Positions 24,868 to 33,901 of a stretch of DNA of 64,000 nucleotides are shown here, piece by piece (position 1 is the stretch's first letter; each line of letters opens with the position of its first letter). Position numbers and translations under genes: made by a program. Origin of the DNA: Allomuricauda sp. CP2A. GTDB taxonomy: Bacteria > Bacteroidota > Bacteroidia > Flavobacteriales > Flavobacteriaceae. The stretch lies in contig NZ_LXTT01000139.1 of the NCBI RefSeq assembly GCF_001683915.1, forward strand, positions 1 to 64,000. Reading direction: 5' to 3'. Below the pieces are notes generated by a model. The model did no database searches. It was given only the letters and a program-made list of their open reading frames with translations, and was not told where the DNA came from.

Positions 24868-25035
24868 ATGGATGTAGTAAAAGAAATTATCGAAAACAGC
24901 GCCATAGGCCCATTTTCCAACGGATTTAAAAGCCTGGTACTTTCCCTATTCGCCTCCATTGTTTGCGTATTGCTGATTATGTTGACCATTTTAATCCTCC
25001 ATGGTTCCAGCATTACCTTCCATTATGGCTATTAA
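24868..25035 (+). CDS. Small single-span membrane protein, 55 aa
   Basis: An ATG frame of 55 codons: soluble start MDVVKEIIENSAIGPFSNGF, then one strong membrane segment of about 25 residues (SLVLSLFASIVCVLLIMLTILIL split here for brevity as SLVLSLFASI and VCVLLIMLTI), ending HGYG-like GSSITFHYGY. The hydrophobic pattern is unlikely by chance. It is followed immediately by the convergent M14 peptidase gene, whose stop it overlaps by 4 bp. No family recognised; role unknown. Confidence 0.5.
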   Translation: MDVVKEIIENSAIGPFSNGFKSLVLSLFASIVCVLLIMLTILILHGSSITFHYGY

Positions 25036-26477
25036 CGAAAAATCAAAGCATTGCCGAATTTTTGTTCGTCAAGCGGTTTGGAAAGATCCAATAAAAATCC
25101 ATTGATGACCGCATGGGTTATTTTGCCTTCTTTCTCCAAAAAAAAGGTGGGATTGACCCCGGGCTGTAGATTAAAAGAATTTAGTTTAAAGTTAGGTCCC
25201 GTCTTATGCAAGGGTTGATCTACCGAAAATCCGTTGTCCGGAAGCATTGTCTTTACATAAGCAATACCCTGCTGCAAGAGATTTTTTGGTTCCTGTCCAT
25301 TGCCCATCGCGGACACTTTTGGGGGCACTATGGTATACCCAGAAGCATCAAAGGTTTCATACCCGTAAAATGTGGAAAGGTCTCCCTGGTCATCAACAAC
25401 ACTTTTGTAATAAAAATCAATATGACCCTTTAAGTCCACTTCATTTCTAAAAATGCCCAAATCCAAAATATAATCATTCCCCAAAAGTTCATAGGTTACA
25501 TTTTCAATTTTCAGGTCGAACAACTTCCTATCGTTATGGGGAATTTTCTCGTAATCCTCCACAGGAATGTTCTTGTAACTGCCCGTGGCGATGGTATACA
25601 GTGCCGAAATAATGGAAACATAATTGAGCTTTCGAATTTCTTGTTTCTCCACATCGTTGGCATAACCACCGGATTCAATTAAAATAAGACTGGTGCCCCA
25701 TTTGGCAATATTGTCGCCAAAAGCACGGGGCTCAAAATCATCACTGTATCGTCCCACCTGCCCTGGCGCATAGTTTTGAATGATCTTGTTCATGTACACA
25801 ATCACCTTCATGGCATTGGCCCGCACCTCATTAATGTCTTTTTCATAATTAAAGGCCGTGGCCAAATAGGAAATGGTGGCGGGTTTGTCCGTCAATTCCG
25901 CATTGTAATAGGTGCTTTGATCATGGAGATTGAAGCCGAAATCCGCATCCAAACTGTCACGGATACGTTTCAGGGCCCGCCCTTCGGGCGATTGCAATCG
26001 CAAAGCGTCCCGGTTGATGTCAATGCCCAAAGCATTTCTACGTTGGAACACTTCTGCCCCATCTGGATTTACCATCGGTAAAAAGTGCAACTTCAGCTTG
26101 GATAGGATTTCTTCTTTCTCCTCCTTAAAGTCAGGGGCATCCAAAAAATGGAGGATGTCAAAAATGGCTTGGGTGGCCGTAGGTTCGTTGCCATGCATCT
26201 GCGACCATAAAAAAACATTGATATCTCCCGTTCCTATACTGATAAGGTGTAAATCCCGACCTTGAATGGACTCCCCTACTTTCTGTACCTCAAACTTTGG
26301 ATTGGCCTTGAATTGTTGGATCAAAGGCTGCAACTGACTATGCTTTATACGCCGTTCCCCCAAGGACGGTTCCTTGTACTTTTCATAGGTTTCGTAAAGT
26401 TTGGAGGTTATCGGGTCCTGACCCTGTACTGAAAGTGTCAGCAATGCAATAAAAATGGGAAGCAGTCTTTTGAGCAT
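25032..26477 (-). CDS. Secreted M14-family zinc carboxypeptidase-like protein
   Basis: 481 aa with signal peptide (1-19, LPIFIALLTLSVQGQ). Zinc motif SQMHGNEPT gives H95 and E98; substrate-binding Arg/Asn appear in NPDGAEVFQRRNALGIDINRD; a third zinc His is in FGFNLHDQS; and the catalytic Glu is likely in LILIESGGY. The catalytic domain covers about 60-310; the C-terminal 170 residues are beta-rich and unassigned. M14 proteins trim peptides or peptidoglycan stems. It begins 4 bp after the stop of the cell-wall amidase gene upstream in the same direction, so a role in wall turnover is plausible. Confidence 0.87.
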   Translation of the reverse strand: MLKRLLPIFIALLTLSVQGQDPITSKLYETYEKYKEPSLGERRIKHSQLQPLIQQFKANPKFEVQKVGESIQGRDLHLISIGTGDINVFLWSQMHGNEPTATQAIFDILHFLDAPDFKEEKEEILSKLKLHFLPMVNPDGAEVFQRRNALGIDINRDALRLQSPEGRALKRIRDSLDADFGFNLHDQSTYYNAELTDKPATISYLATAFNYEKDINEVRANAMKVIVYMNKIIQNYAPGQVGRYSDDFEPRAFGDNIAKWGTSLILIESGGYANDVEKQEIRKLNYVSIISALYTIATGSYKNIPVEDYEKIPHNDRKLFDLKIENVTYELLGNDYILDLGIFRNEVDLKGHIDFYYKSVVDDQGDLSTFYGYETFDASGYTIVPPKVSAMGNGQEPKNLLQQGIAYVKTMLPDNGFSVDQPLHKTGPNFKLNSFNLQPGVNPTFFLEKEGKITHAVINGFLLDLSKPLDEQKFGNALIFR

Positions 26478-26481
26478 GGTT

Positions 26482-27162
26482 CTATTGTGTTGGAACGGGT
26501 TTAAAGTTAAATTTTTTCGTCGCTTTTCGCACCTTTTTCATGAAATCCATGCCCGGGTCGGTCTTTTTGGTCCGATAGCCATCATCCACTTCCAACCATA
26601 GTGGGTGACCTTCAAATTGGGTATATTCCTGATGGCCAATTAGGTAATCAATGTCATATTTTGAAGCGAGATACTGTACCAGATAGATGTTCGACCTCAA
26701 TTGTTTTCTGGTCAACGGAAGTCCCTCCGTACCACCCACATTCTCAATGCCAATGGCGCAATGGTTCAGGCCAATGGTGTGTCGCGCCATGGTGGTTTCG
26801 GGCATCAATCTGTAAATGGTGCCGTTGCGATCCACCAAAAAATGGGAGGAAACGTTCAGTCCACTCACATTTTCCAAATCAGGTCGCCAATTGGGCAAGG
26901 TAGACCTATTGAAAGCAGCAAAAGACCTTTTCAGCGTTGGAATGGCCGTCCAATGCAACACGATCATTTTGGGAACAATCGTGGTGGTGTCCTGCTCCAG
27001 ACCATAGCGCTGGGCCATATATTCCTTGGTGAGTTCGATGCGCTGTTCATCAAAGATGATGGGAATGTCCACAATCTCTTTTTGAATAGTGCACGACATG
27101 AAAAGAACACTTATAAAACCAAAAAGCCTAATTTTTTTCAAAAAAGATTGAAATGGAACCAT
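26482..27162 (-). CDS. N-acetylmuramoyl-L-alanine amidase (Amidase_2/AmpD-like) lipoprotein
   Basis: 226 aa from ATG 27162; the longer frame needs a TTG at 27186. Lipobox VLFMSC gives C24. The amidase domain has the first zinc His in MIVLHWTA, MPETTMARHTIGLNHCAIGIENVG with the second His, and the conserved TDPGMDF segment near the end holding the third ligand; KYDIDYLIGHQEY is also typical. It would cleave the bond between muramic acid and L-Ala in the periplasm. Upstream of, and likely co-transcribed with, the M14 peptidase gene. Confidence 0.88.
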   Translation of the reverse strand: MVPFQSFLKKIRLFGFISVLFMSCTIQKEIVDIPIIFDEQRIELTKEYMAQRYGLEQDTTTIVPKMIVLHWTAIPTLKRSFAAFNRSTLPNWRPDLENVSGLNVSSHFLVDRNGTIYRLMPETTMARHTIGLNHCAIGIENVGGTEGLPLTRKQLRSNIYLVQYLASKYDIDYLIGHQEYTQFEGHPLWLEVDDGYRTKKTDPGMDFMKKVRKATKKFNFKPVPTQ

Positions 27163-27188
27163 ACCCAAATGTAGCCCAAAATTCAAAA

Positions 27189-27216
27189 TTGGGTCAACGA
27201 TTATTTAATATCTTTA
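27189..27216 (+). promoter_or_regulatory. Bacteroidota-type promoter of the DUF6807 gene
   Basis: TTG at 27189-27191, 17 bp spacer, then TATCTTTA at 27209-27216, close to the TAnnTTTG -7 box of Bacteroidota primary promoters. It lies 21 bp before the ATG at 27238, giving a short leader. Confidence 0.5.
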
Positions 27217-27237
27217 GAAACACCAACAACCTTAACC

Positions 27238-28176
27238 ATGAAATATTCCCTTGTTTATCTTTCTGTACTGTTCATACTGATAGCTTCCTGTGACAAAAGC
27301 CCCTACGCATCCAGAAAAGAAGCTGAAAGGTTGGTGTTGTCCATTTCCGATACCGATGTTCTCTCCTATCAATTTGAAACCATGCCCCCACCGGAAGGCG
27401 TTGATTCCGCTTTCCATCGCAGTGGATTTATCCATCCCTTAAAAACTTTGGGGGGACATACCTTGACGGCCATTCACCCTGAAGATCATTACCACCATTT
27501 TGGGGTGTGGAACCCATGGACACGGGTTGTTTTTGAGGGTGACACCATCGATTTTTGGAATTTGGGCGATAAGAAAGGTACGGTACGGTTCAAAGAATTC
27601 AAGGAAATCGGGGACAATACGTTCCGTACACACCATGAGCATGTTGTGTTGAAGCAAGAACCGGAGAAAATAGCACTCAATGAAGTTCAGACCGTGACCG
27701 TAACCGAATTGGATGACAAAACCTACGCTTTGGATGTTGACATTGAATACCAGACCACGGATAGTGATTTTAAACTTATTGAATATCGGTATGGTGGGTT
27801 TTCCATCCGGGCTACCAAAGAATGGACCGATGCCACTAGCGAAATTTTGACCTCAGAAGGCATTACCCGGGAGAATGTGGATGGCTCTTTGGCCAAATGG
27901 TGTTTGGTTCAGGGTAAATTGGGTGATGGTCATGGTGGCTTTTTGCTGATGTCCAATCCAAACAACTACAACCACCCCGAACCTTTACGAATTTGGCCCA
28001 AGGAAATGCACGACGGCTATATTTTTGTGAACGTTTGCCCTATCAAGACCATGGATTGGCTCATGAAGGCTGGAAATAGCTACAACTTACAATACCGATT
28101 AGTGGTTTTTGATGGCGAAATGGATGCAGAACGAGCGGAAAGTTTGTGGAATTCCTATAAAAATCAAAAGGGATAA
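27238..28176 (+). CDS. DUF6807 (PmoA-like) lipoprotein
   Basis: 312 aa. Signal peptide ends LIASC (C18) followed by DKS. The family block HPEDHYHHFGVWNPWT lies near residue 80-96, with FWNLGD, HHEHVVL, IEYRYGGFSIRATKEW and NPNNYNHPEPLRIW after it. Pfam names the group after PmoA, but these proteins have no membrane or copper-oxygenase features; in Bacteroidota they sit in sugar catabolic regions near DUF1080 and GFO/IDH genes. The enzymatic role is not settled. Own promoter upstream; convergent with the 3D-domain lipoprotein gene, 1 bp apart. Confidence 0.85.
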   Translation: MKYSLVYLSVLFILIASCDKSPYASRKEAERLVLSISDTDVLSYQFETMPPPEGVDSAFHRSGFIHPLKTLGGHTLTAIHPEDHYHHFGVWNPWTRVVFEGDTIDFWNLGDKKGTVRFKEFKEIGDNTFRTHHEHVVLKQEPEKIALNEVQTVTVTELDDKTYALDVDIEYQTTDSDFKLIEYRYGGFSIRATKEWTDATSEILTSEGITRENVDGSLAKWCLVQGKLGDGHGGFLLMSNPNNYNHPEPLRIWPKEMHDGYIFVNVCPIKTMDWLMKAGNSYNLQYRLVVFDGEMDAERAESLWNSYKNQKG

Positions 28177-28177
28177 T

Positions 28178-28648
28178 TTATTCCTCAATGGGGATGGCGT
28201 AGCAGATCATGAGTTTCTTTCGCCCCCACTCCCGTGCCTTTTTCACATCTTTTCCCATATAAATATCGATTCGGTTTCGCCACCGATAGTGCATTTTGTC
28301 CTTTACGTAAAAAGTGTCGGGAAAGGTGTCGATTTTCACCATGGTATTGTGCTTCAATCCCATTTTGATCAGGTCGCGTGATACCGCAATGCTCTTCATG
28401 CCGGGTTTTAGGGTATCGCCCCAAGCCGCCACTGTGGGATTGACACTATCCGTCTGCCAAAACACCGAATTGTAGGCCGAAGCCGTAACCTCACGCCCTA
28501 TCCACTCATGGGTGGGTTTTTGGATAGGCTCGTTACTGGTGCAAGCCGCCACCACAATAAAACAGAAGAGTAATTTTTTCAATAGGCATTGGGAATGGTT
28601 GCATCCTAAAGATACATATTTCCACAATTTACTCGGGCAAGGGAACAT
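28178..28648 (-). CDS. 3D-domain (double-psi barrel) lipoprotein
   Basis: 156 aa from ATG 28648, but that start lies inside the pirin gene; a TTG at 28582 gives MKKLLFCFIVVAAC, a much better lipoprotein signal, and a TATCTTTA box lies about 28 bp ahead of it. I favour the TTG. The domain shows EVTASAYN, TVAAWGDTL, SIAVSRDLI and the three-Asp signature in the segment YVKDKMHYRWRNRIDIYMG, as in MltA/Rpf-type 3D proteins. These are peptidoglycan lytic or binding domains. It would act in the periplasm on the cell wall. Confidence 0.8.
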   Translation of the reverse strand: MFPCPSKLWKYVSLGCNHSQCLLKKLLFCFIVVAACTSNEPIQKPTHEWIGREVTASAYNSVFWQTDSVNPTVAAWGDTLKPGMKSIAVSRDLIKMGLKHNTMVKIDTFPDTFYVKDKMHYRWRNRIDIYMGKDVKKAREWGRKKLMICYAIPIEE

Positions 28649-29501
28649 AGGTGTTATCGTTTTCCATCATGGGAAAAGTTTTGTTCCGCCATGCTTCTTT
28701 GGCCGCTTCAATTTTTTCTTTACTGGATGATACAAAATTCCAATAAATATGGCGTTCCTCTGGAAAAGGCTCTCCACCAAACAACAATAAATGAGTGTTT
28801 GGGCGCAAAATAATGTTGCAGGTGTCCTCAACCTTGGACACGAGAATGTTCCCTTTTTCAACCACCTCTCCACAAGCTTCAATACTGCCTTCCACAATGC
28901 AGATCCCGATTTCACCCTTAAGCTTCCCGTTCACATTAAGGGAATAGCTTTCGGTGTTTTTCACTTCAACCATAAACAAATTGGAATGCACAGGCACTGG
29001 GGACTCTTTTCCGTACCCTTCCCCTGCCACCAAGGTGAATTCTACACCATTATCCAGCCATTTGGGCAAATCCTTACCATCAATGTGATGAAATTGGGGT
29101 TCCATATCCTCCAACTCTTTCGGCAAGGCCACCCAAATTTGATAGCCATGGGCCGTAAAAATAGTCCCCTCCCGCATATCTTTTGGAGTACGTTCGGTGT
29201 GTGTGACCCCTTTTCCGGCGGTCATCCAGTTTACCGAACCCGGTTTTATGCGTTGTTGTGTACCCAAACTGTCCTCATGAATAATTTCCCCCTCCAGCAT
29301 AAAGGTTAAGGTGGAAAGCCCCAAATGCGGATGCTGGTTTACATCCATATATCTATCAGGGCCTAGTTCTGTGGGCCCCATATGATCGATGAAAATAAAG
29401 GGGCCTATCATCCGTTTCTTCCGAAAAGGGATAAGTCGTCCCACCAAAAAATCCCCGATATCCCTGCTGCGTTCCTCAATGATCAATCCAATGTTAGACA
29501 T
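28629..29501 (-). CDS. Pirin family protein
   Basis: 290 aa bicupin. Metal site of the N-terminal cupin: NQHPHLGLSTLTFMLEGEI and later WMTAGKGVTHTER, giving three His and a Glu. The C-terminal cupin (about 175-285) has FMVEVKNTESYSL and LLLFGGEPFPEERHIYWNF. Pirins are cytoplasmic iron proteins with quercetinase-like or redox-regulatory roles. Divergent from the serine hydrolase gene with 44 bp between. Its 3' end overlaps the longest reading of the 3D-domain gene. Confidence 0.92.
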   Translation of the reverse strand: MSNIGLIIEERSRDIGDFLVGRLIPFRKKRMIGPFIFIDHMGPTELGPDRYMDVNQHPHLGLSTLTFMLEGEIIHEDSLGTQQRIKPGSVNWMTAGKGVTHTERTPKDMREGTIFTAHGYQIWVALPKELEDMEPQFHHIDGKDLPKWLDNGVEFTLVAGEGYGKESPVPVHSNLFMVEVKNTESYSLNVNGKLKGEIGICIVEGSIEACGEVVEKGNILVSKVEDTCNIILRPNTHLLLFGGEPFPEERHIYWNFVSSSKEKIEAAKEAWRNKTFPMMENDNTYVPLPE

Positions 29502-29545
29502 ATATTTTATATTTAGATGCAGAAAGTTACAACAAATCCAAAACC

Positions 29546-30883
29546 ATGAAACTACTTAAACGCATTTTGCTGCTGCTTCTGATTGTTATAGGAGTGGTGG
29601 TCTATCTCAATTACCCCAAGCTGAACATTATCTCTGGCTATGCTGCCAAAAATATGGCATCCGGAGTATTTGTTGCCGAACGTTCTGAAGCATCCATGAA
29701 CCTGAACGACAATAATGTGCCTATGATAAAATTGGCTACCACGGAAGTGAACGAAGCTTCAAATTCAGCTTCTTCAACAGTGTATGGGCTCATGGAACGT
29801 ACAGCGGTGTATCGTGATGGATTGGGAACCGTACTGATCAACGATGATTATGACCCAAGCAAACTCACCATTCGGCCTAACCGAAACCGATCAATGGACA
29901 CCATTCCTTATCCATATGGTCAAGCTGCCCCTTTGGATTCTATTTTTGAAGAAGTGGATATGGATCAAATCAACAAAGCATTGGCGGTGGCCTTTGCCAA
30001 TCCCGAAGTGCAGAAAACTCGAACTTTTTTGATTTTGTACAAAGGACATTTGTTGGCCGAAAAGTATGTTGATGGCTTTACCAAGGGCACCCCAATTTTA
30101 GGATGGTCCATGACCAAAAGTGTTTTGGCAACCTGTTTCGGAATTTTGGAACATCAAGGAAAACTGGAGATGGACTGGCCGGCTCCCATTGCAGAATGGA
30201 AGGATGATGAGCGCAAGGATATTACCTTGAACCATTTGCTTCGCATGCAGAGCGGGTTGGAATGGGATGAGGATTATAGCGGTATTTCTGATGTGACCAA
30301 GATGTTGTTCTTGGATAGTGACATGACCCAAATACAAAAGGAGAAAAAAGCCATTGCCCAACCTACCGAAATTTGGAACTATTCCTCAGGCACTACCAAT
30401 TTGCTTTCCGGGATTCTTCGACAGCAGTTTCGGAGCCATCAGGAATATTTGGATTTCCCCTATTCGGCATTGATTGACAAAATCGGGATGTATTCCATGG
30501 TCTTGGAAGCCGATATTGCCGGAAATTATGTGGGCTCGTCCTATGCGTGGGCCAGTACAAGGGACTGGGCCCGATTTGGTCAATTGTATTTGGATAGAGG
30601 CACATGGAACGGGGAACAGATTTTTGATGCTGAATGGGTGGATTATATTGCCACTCCTACCCTACATTCTGATGGGGAATATGGCGCACACTTTTGGTTG
30701 AACGCTGAAGGCAAATATCCCGATGTACCCAAAGACCTGTTTTCTTGCAATGGATATCAGGGGCAGCATGTGTTTGTGATTCCTTCAAAGGATTTGGTGG
30801 TGGTACGCACTGGTCTGGCAGAAGAACCGGAATTTGATGCCAATGGTGTCTTAAAAGCGGTAGTTGATGCCATTAAGGGATGA
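29546..30883 (+). CDS. Serine hydrolase, class C beta-lactamase family
   Basis: 445 aa. An N-terminal membrane anchor (LLKRILLLLLIVIGVVVYL, residues 3-21) places the rest in the periplasm. Catalytic pair S188-x-x-K191 in GWSMTKS; the Tyr of the second motif is Y279 in IWNYSSGT; the third motif region has YGAHFWLN and NGYQGQHVFVIPSKDLVVVR. These enzymes cleave esters or D-amino peptides; most relatives are not antibiotic resistance factors. The upstream 44 bp region carries a TATATTTAG box. A possible terminator follows at 31153-31187. Confidence 0.9.
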   Translation: MKLLKRILLLLLIVIGVVVYLNYPKLNIISGYAAKNMASGVFVAERSEASMNLNDNNVPMIKLATTEVNEASNSASSTVYGLMERTAVYRDGLGTVLINDDYDPSKLTIRPNRNRSMDTIPYPYGQAAPLDSIFEEVDMDQINKALAVAFANPEVQKTRTFLILYKGHLLAEKYVDGFTKGTPILGWSMTKSVLATCFGILEHQGKLEMDWPAPIAEWKDDERKDITLNHLLRMQSGLEWDEDYSGISDVTKMLFLDSDMTQIQKEKKAIAQPTEIWNYSSGTTNLLSGILRQQFRSHQEYLDFPYSALIDKIGMYSMVLEADIAGNYVGSSYAWASTRDWARFGQLYLDRGTWNGEQIFDAEWVDYIATPTLHSDGEYGAHFWLNAEGKYPDVPKDLFSCNGYQGQHVFVIPSKDLVVVRTGLAEEPEFDANGVLKAVVDAIKG

Positions 30884-31290
30884 TCACTTCCAAAACCATG
30901 TCCCCTGTACTGTATGATGTTGGGTAGGAAGTCAGTATTGCACGCAAAAACAGGGCTAGAATATTGATTTTCATGGCGTTGGTATTTCCGATTAAGTCTT
31001 TAAAAAAACGGATGACTTACAAAAACAATCCTCATCGCCACAACAATGGGGAGTTTCACAACAATAATTTCATTTGCGGGCACTCTGGTGGTACTTTTAC
31101 AATGTAATTAAAAACGAAAGTAAATTTTTTCATTTTCATATAGTGTTCTCGTAAAAGAGTCTTGACCCAAGTGGCAAGGCTCTTTTTGGTTTAGCACCTT
31201 TTGTGATTAAGCTAAACTGACACAAATTTCACGAATAGCACCAATTACCCTCCACTATTGATAATTGCTCATTGAAAATTGTCCATTGTG
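30884..31290. other. 407 bp intergenic region without a convincing gene
   Basis: Holds a 33-codon minus frame (30873-30974) with a signal-peptide-like start, MKINILALFLRAIL, that dies after GDMVLEVIIP and may be the stub of a lost gene; a run of A+T-rich sequence; one hairpin terminator (31153-31187); and near 31255-31285 the low-complexity phrase ttgctcattgaaaattgtccattg. Nothing else could be assigned. Confidence 0.4.
31153..31187. terminator. Hairpin terminator between serine hydrolase and menB genes
   Basis: aaaagagtcttg pairs with caaggctctttt (one G-U pair), loop of ten, followed by T-rich sequence on the plus strand and, on the other strand, by a T run as well. It can end transcription from both convergent genes. 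Confidence 0.65.
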
Positions 31291-32142
31291 CTACGGAATC
31301 CATTTGTCCTTCCCAAAGTCAGGTTTGCGTTTTTCCAAGAAAGCATTTCTTCCTTCTTTGGCCTCATCGGTCATGTAGGCCAAACGCGTGGCCTCTCCGG
31401 CAAAAACCTGTTGCCCCACCATGCCATCATCAGTAAGGTTCATGGCAAACTTGAGCATTTTAATTGAGGTGGGCGACTTGGCCAGTATTTCCTGTGCCCA
31501 TTGATAGGCCGTATCTTCCAACTCATCATGGGGAATCACGGCATTCACCATACCCATTTCAAAGGCTTCCTGGGCGGAGTAGTTTCGGCCCAAAAAGAAA
31601 ATCTCACGGGCTTTTTTCTGTCCTACCATCTTGGCGAGATACGCAGAACCGTAGCCACCGTCAAAACTGGTAACATCGGCGTCGGTTTGTTTAAAAATAG
31701 CGTGTTCTTTGCTGGCCAATGTCATATCACAGACCACGTGAAGGCTGTGCCCTCCCCCAACGGCCCAACCGGGCACTACGGCAATGACCACTTTGGGCAT
31801 AAAACGGATAAGGCGTTGCACTTCCAGAATGTTGAGGCGGTGGTAGCCATCATCCCCAACATACCCCTTATGACCCCTAGCCTTTTGGTCACCACCACTG
31901 CAAAAGGCCCATTTGCCATCTTTGCTGGACGGTCCTTCCCCAGAAAGCAACACCACACCTATGGAGGTGTCCTCTTGTGCATCATAAAAGGCTTTGTAAA
32001 GCTCGCTGGTGGTTTTGGGTCGGAACGCATTGCGCACATCTGGTCGGTTAAAGGCGATGCGGGCGACGCCGTCACATTTTTTATAGGTAATGTCCTCAAA
32101 TTCCATGGCGGTCTGCCAGTTGGGTGATTTCATGGTAAACAT
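31291..32142 (-). CDS. menB: 1,4-dihydroxy-2-naphthoyl-CoA synthase MenB
   Basis: 283 aa crotonase-fold enzyme that closes the second ring in menaquinone synthesis. The match to MenB is strong and specific: FNRPDVRNAFRPKT, WAFCSGGDQKARG, WAVGGGHSLHVVCDMTLAS, DVTSFDGGYGSAYLAKMVG and the closing RNAFLEKRKPDF. The SxDGG Ser-Asp motif and the GDQ bicarbonate-type positions are present. Alternative starts at the fourth codon are possible. No other men gene is adjacent. Confidence 0.95.
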   Translation of the reverse strand: MFTMKSPNWQTAMEFEDITYKKCDGVARIAFNRPDVRNAFRPKTTSELYKAFYDAQEDTSIGVVLLSGEGPSSKDGKWAFCSGGDQKARGHKGYVGDDGYHRLNILEVQRLIRFMPKVVIAVVPGWAVGGGHSLHVVCDMTLASKEHAIFKQTDADVTSFDGGYGSAYLAKMVGQKKAREIFFLGRNYSAQEAFEMGMVNAVIPHDELEDTAYQWAQEILAKSPTSIKMLKFAMNLTDDGMVGQQVFAGEATRLAYMTDEAKEGRNAFLEKRKPDFGKDKWIP

Positions 32143-32361
32143 ATTTGTTGAACCACAAAATAACGGAAAATCCCAATCATTGCCATTTTAAGGGAAGTGG
32201 GAAATCTCCTTTTGGGTTTTTTAGGACTTTTATGTTGGGAATTATAGCGTAATCTCTTTTATTGCTACTGGATTTTTACCAAAATTTCACTGATCTTCGG
32301 GAACGGTAGATATAATTTATTAAAACGAATCATATCTTTAAGCCTTAGCGGTACTATTGTA

Positions 32362-33162
32362 ATGACCAGGGAGATAAAAATATCACGACTTACAAGCAGA
32401 ACTATCACAAGCCAAAAAGGTGATTTTTATTCAGTTCTTTGGATAAAGGATGCTGTGCAAAGCATTACAATAGACAATACTTTATACGAAGACATTGTAA
32501 GTGCTGTTTATTTCCTGAAACCGAATTTTAAATGGGAAATAATACGAAAAGACACTTCAATTTCTTCAGGGTATGTGCTTTATCTTCCTAAAAATATTTT
32601 GGAAGACCCCTTATTTAAAAATCTACATATCAATGAAGTAAGGGTTTTTAATTCGGAACAAATTCCCAAAGTAAATTTGGCACCCGGAATTGAAATACGC
32701 ATACAGGCCATTCTTGAAATGCTTGACGAATTGATCAGCACCAATCTCAAACATAAAGAAAACGCCATACTTTCATTAATCAGTACTTTCTTTGTCTATA
32801 TAGATGGAAAATGCAACATAAAATCATCAATTGACCAAAATAGTGCAAAATCTGTGCTTGTATATAAATTCAAGAAAGCAATAAACGAACACTTTTCCGA
32901 ATTTCACGAAGTGGGCGAATATGCCCGGAAACTCAATGTTTCTGATAAATACCTGCACGAATGTGTGAAAGAAGTATTAGGCACGAGCGCCAAACACCTC
33001 ATTGACGAACAATTGACAATGAGCGCACGTAGAGAATTAAAGTTCACCGACAAATCAGTAAAAGAAATAGCCTACGGTATCGGCTTCAGTTCCCCAGAAT
33101 ATTTTAGCTACTACTTCAAAAAGCAAACAGGAAAGACCCCATCACAGGTAAGAAAAGAATGA
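32362..33162 (+). CDS. AraC family transcriptional regulator
   Basis: 266 aa. The C-terminal 100 residues form the two-HTH AraC domain: VGEYARKLNVSDKYLHECVKEV, then LIDEQLTMSARRELKFTDKSVKEIAYGIGFSSPEYFSYYFKKQTGKTPSQVRK. The N-terminal part (1-160) is a cupin-like sensing domain with strands such as VLWIKDA and YVLYLPK. It is followed 70-90 bp later by a cupin protein gene in the same direction, a common pairing in which the regulator controls its neighbour. Codon use is a little A+T-richer than the genes around it. Confidence 0.9.
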   Translation: MTREIKISRLTSRTITSQKGDFYSVLWIKDAVQSITIDNTLYEDIVSAVYFLKPNFKWEIIRKDTSISSGYVLYLPKNILEDPLFKNLHINEVRVFNSEQIPKVNLAPGIEIRIQAILEMLDELISTNLKHKENAILSLISTFFVYIDGKCNIKSSIDQNSAKSVLVYKFKKAINEHFSEFHEVGEYARKLNVSDKYLHECVKEVLGTSAKHLIDEQLTMSARRELKFTDKSVKEIAYGIGFSSPEYFSYYFKKQTGKTPSQVRKE

Positions 33163-33222
33163 CCATCCCTAAATTCTACTGAAATACCGTGTTTTTCTAA
33201 GTGTCCACAACTATTGGGCCCG

Positions 33223-33230
33223 GTAACTTT
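33223..33230 (+). promoter_or_regulatory. -7 box TAACTTTG ahead of the cupin gene
   Basis: Exact match to the Bacteroidota TAnnTTTG -7 consensus, 23 bp before the ATG at 33254. No clear -33 TTG is seen at the right distance, so it may need an activator such as the AraC protein encoded upstream. Confidence 0.45.
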
Positions 33231-33253
33231 GTTTGCAAACAAAAACCAGTAGT

Positions 33254-33808
33254 ATGAACAGAAAAAAGTTTATTCAAGCAGCAGGAGTTGGACTTGGACT
33301 TGGAGTTTCCATTATGCCAGGTGTGGTCTTTGGAAATACCAAATCTGAAAACAATAAAAACAATATTGACCTTTATCCAAAGATTATTAAGGACAGCGAA
33401 GGAGAAGTACTAAACGTCATAGGCGACATTCAAACCCACAAATTAGTAGGGAGCGACACCAACGACCAGATAACGGAATGGGTGGATAATGTAGAGCCCG
33501 GTGTTGGCATTCCGCCTCACATCCACACCAATGAAGACGAAATTTTCAGGGTTATCAAAGGGCAAGTAGAGATAATGGTTAACGGAGAAACTGTTGTTTT
33601 GGAGGCAGGGGATACTGCATTTGCACCGAGAAACCTACCGCATTCTTGGAAAGTAGTTGGGACAGAAAAAGCAAAAATGATAACAAGTGCTTTCCCCGCT
33701 GGAATCGAAAAAATGTTTGAGGAATTAGCTGAATTACCTCCCGGCCCGCCAGATTTCGAAAAAGTATCCAAGATTTGTGGAAATCACGGTATCTCATTCG
33801 TGAAATAA
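33254..33808 (+). CDS. Secreted cupin-domain protein
   Basis: 184 aa from ATG 33254; the frame is open further up only to a TTG. The N-terminus NRKKFIQAAGVGLGLG resembles a Tat-type or Sec signal with a two-residue basic patch. The cupin core follows: GVGIPPHIHTNEDEIFRVIKGQVEIMV with the metal-binding HxH...E set, then the second His in PRNLPHSW. Likely a small-molecule binding or dioxygenase-type barrel outside the cytoplasm. Its place right after the AraC regulator gene suggests co-regulation. Confidence 0.82.
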   Translation: MNRKKFIQAAGVGLGLGVSIMPGVVFGNTKSENNKNNIDLYPKIIKDSEGEVLNVIGDIQTHKLVGSDTNDQITEWVDNVEPGVGIPPHIHTNEDEIFRVIKGQVEIMVNGETVVLEAGDTAFAPRNLPHSWKVVGTEKAKMITSAFPAGIEKMFEELAELPPGPPDFEKVSKICGNHGISFVK

Positions 33809-33901
33809 ACACTACCAACAACATTGGAGGGGTATAATAGCCTACATTGAGTTTAGTTTTCAGCCGTAATTTTGCATTTTTTCTACTTACTTTGATTGAT
33901 T

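Noticed and set aside
24816-25013. 65-codon minus-strand frame
   Set aside because: Antisense to the better small membrane protein frame 24868-25035 and without a protein-like pattern.
30873-30974. 33-codon minus frame with signal-peptide-like start
   Set aside because: Too short, partly antisense to the serine hydrolase end; noted only as a possible stub.
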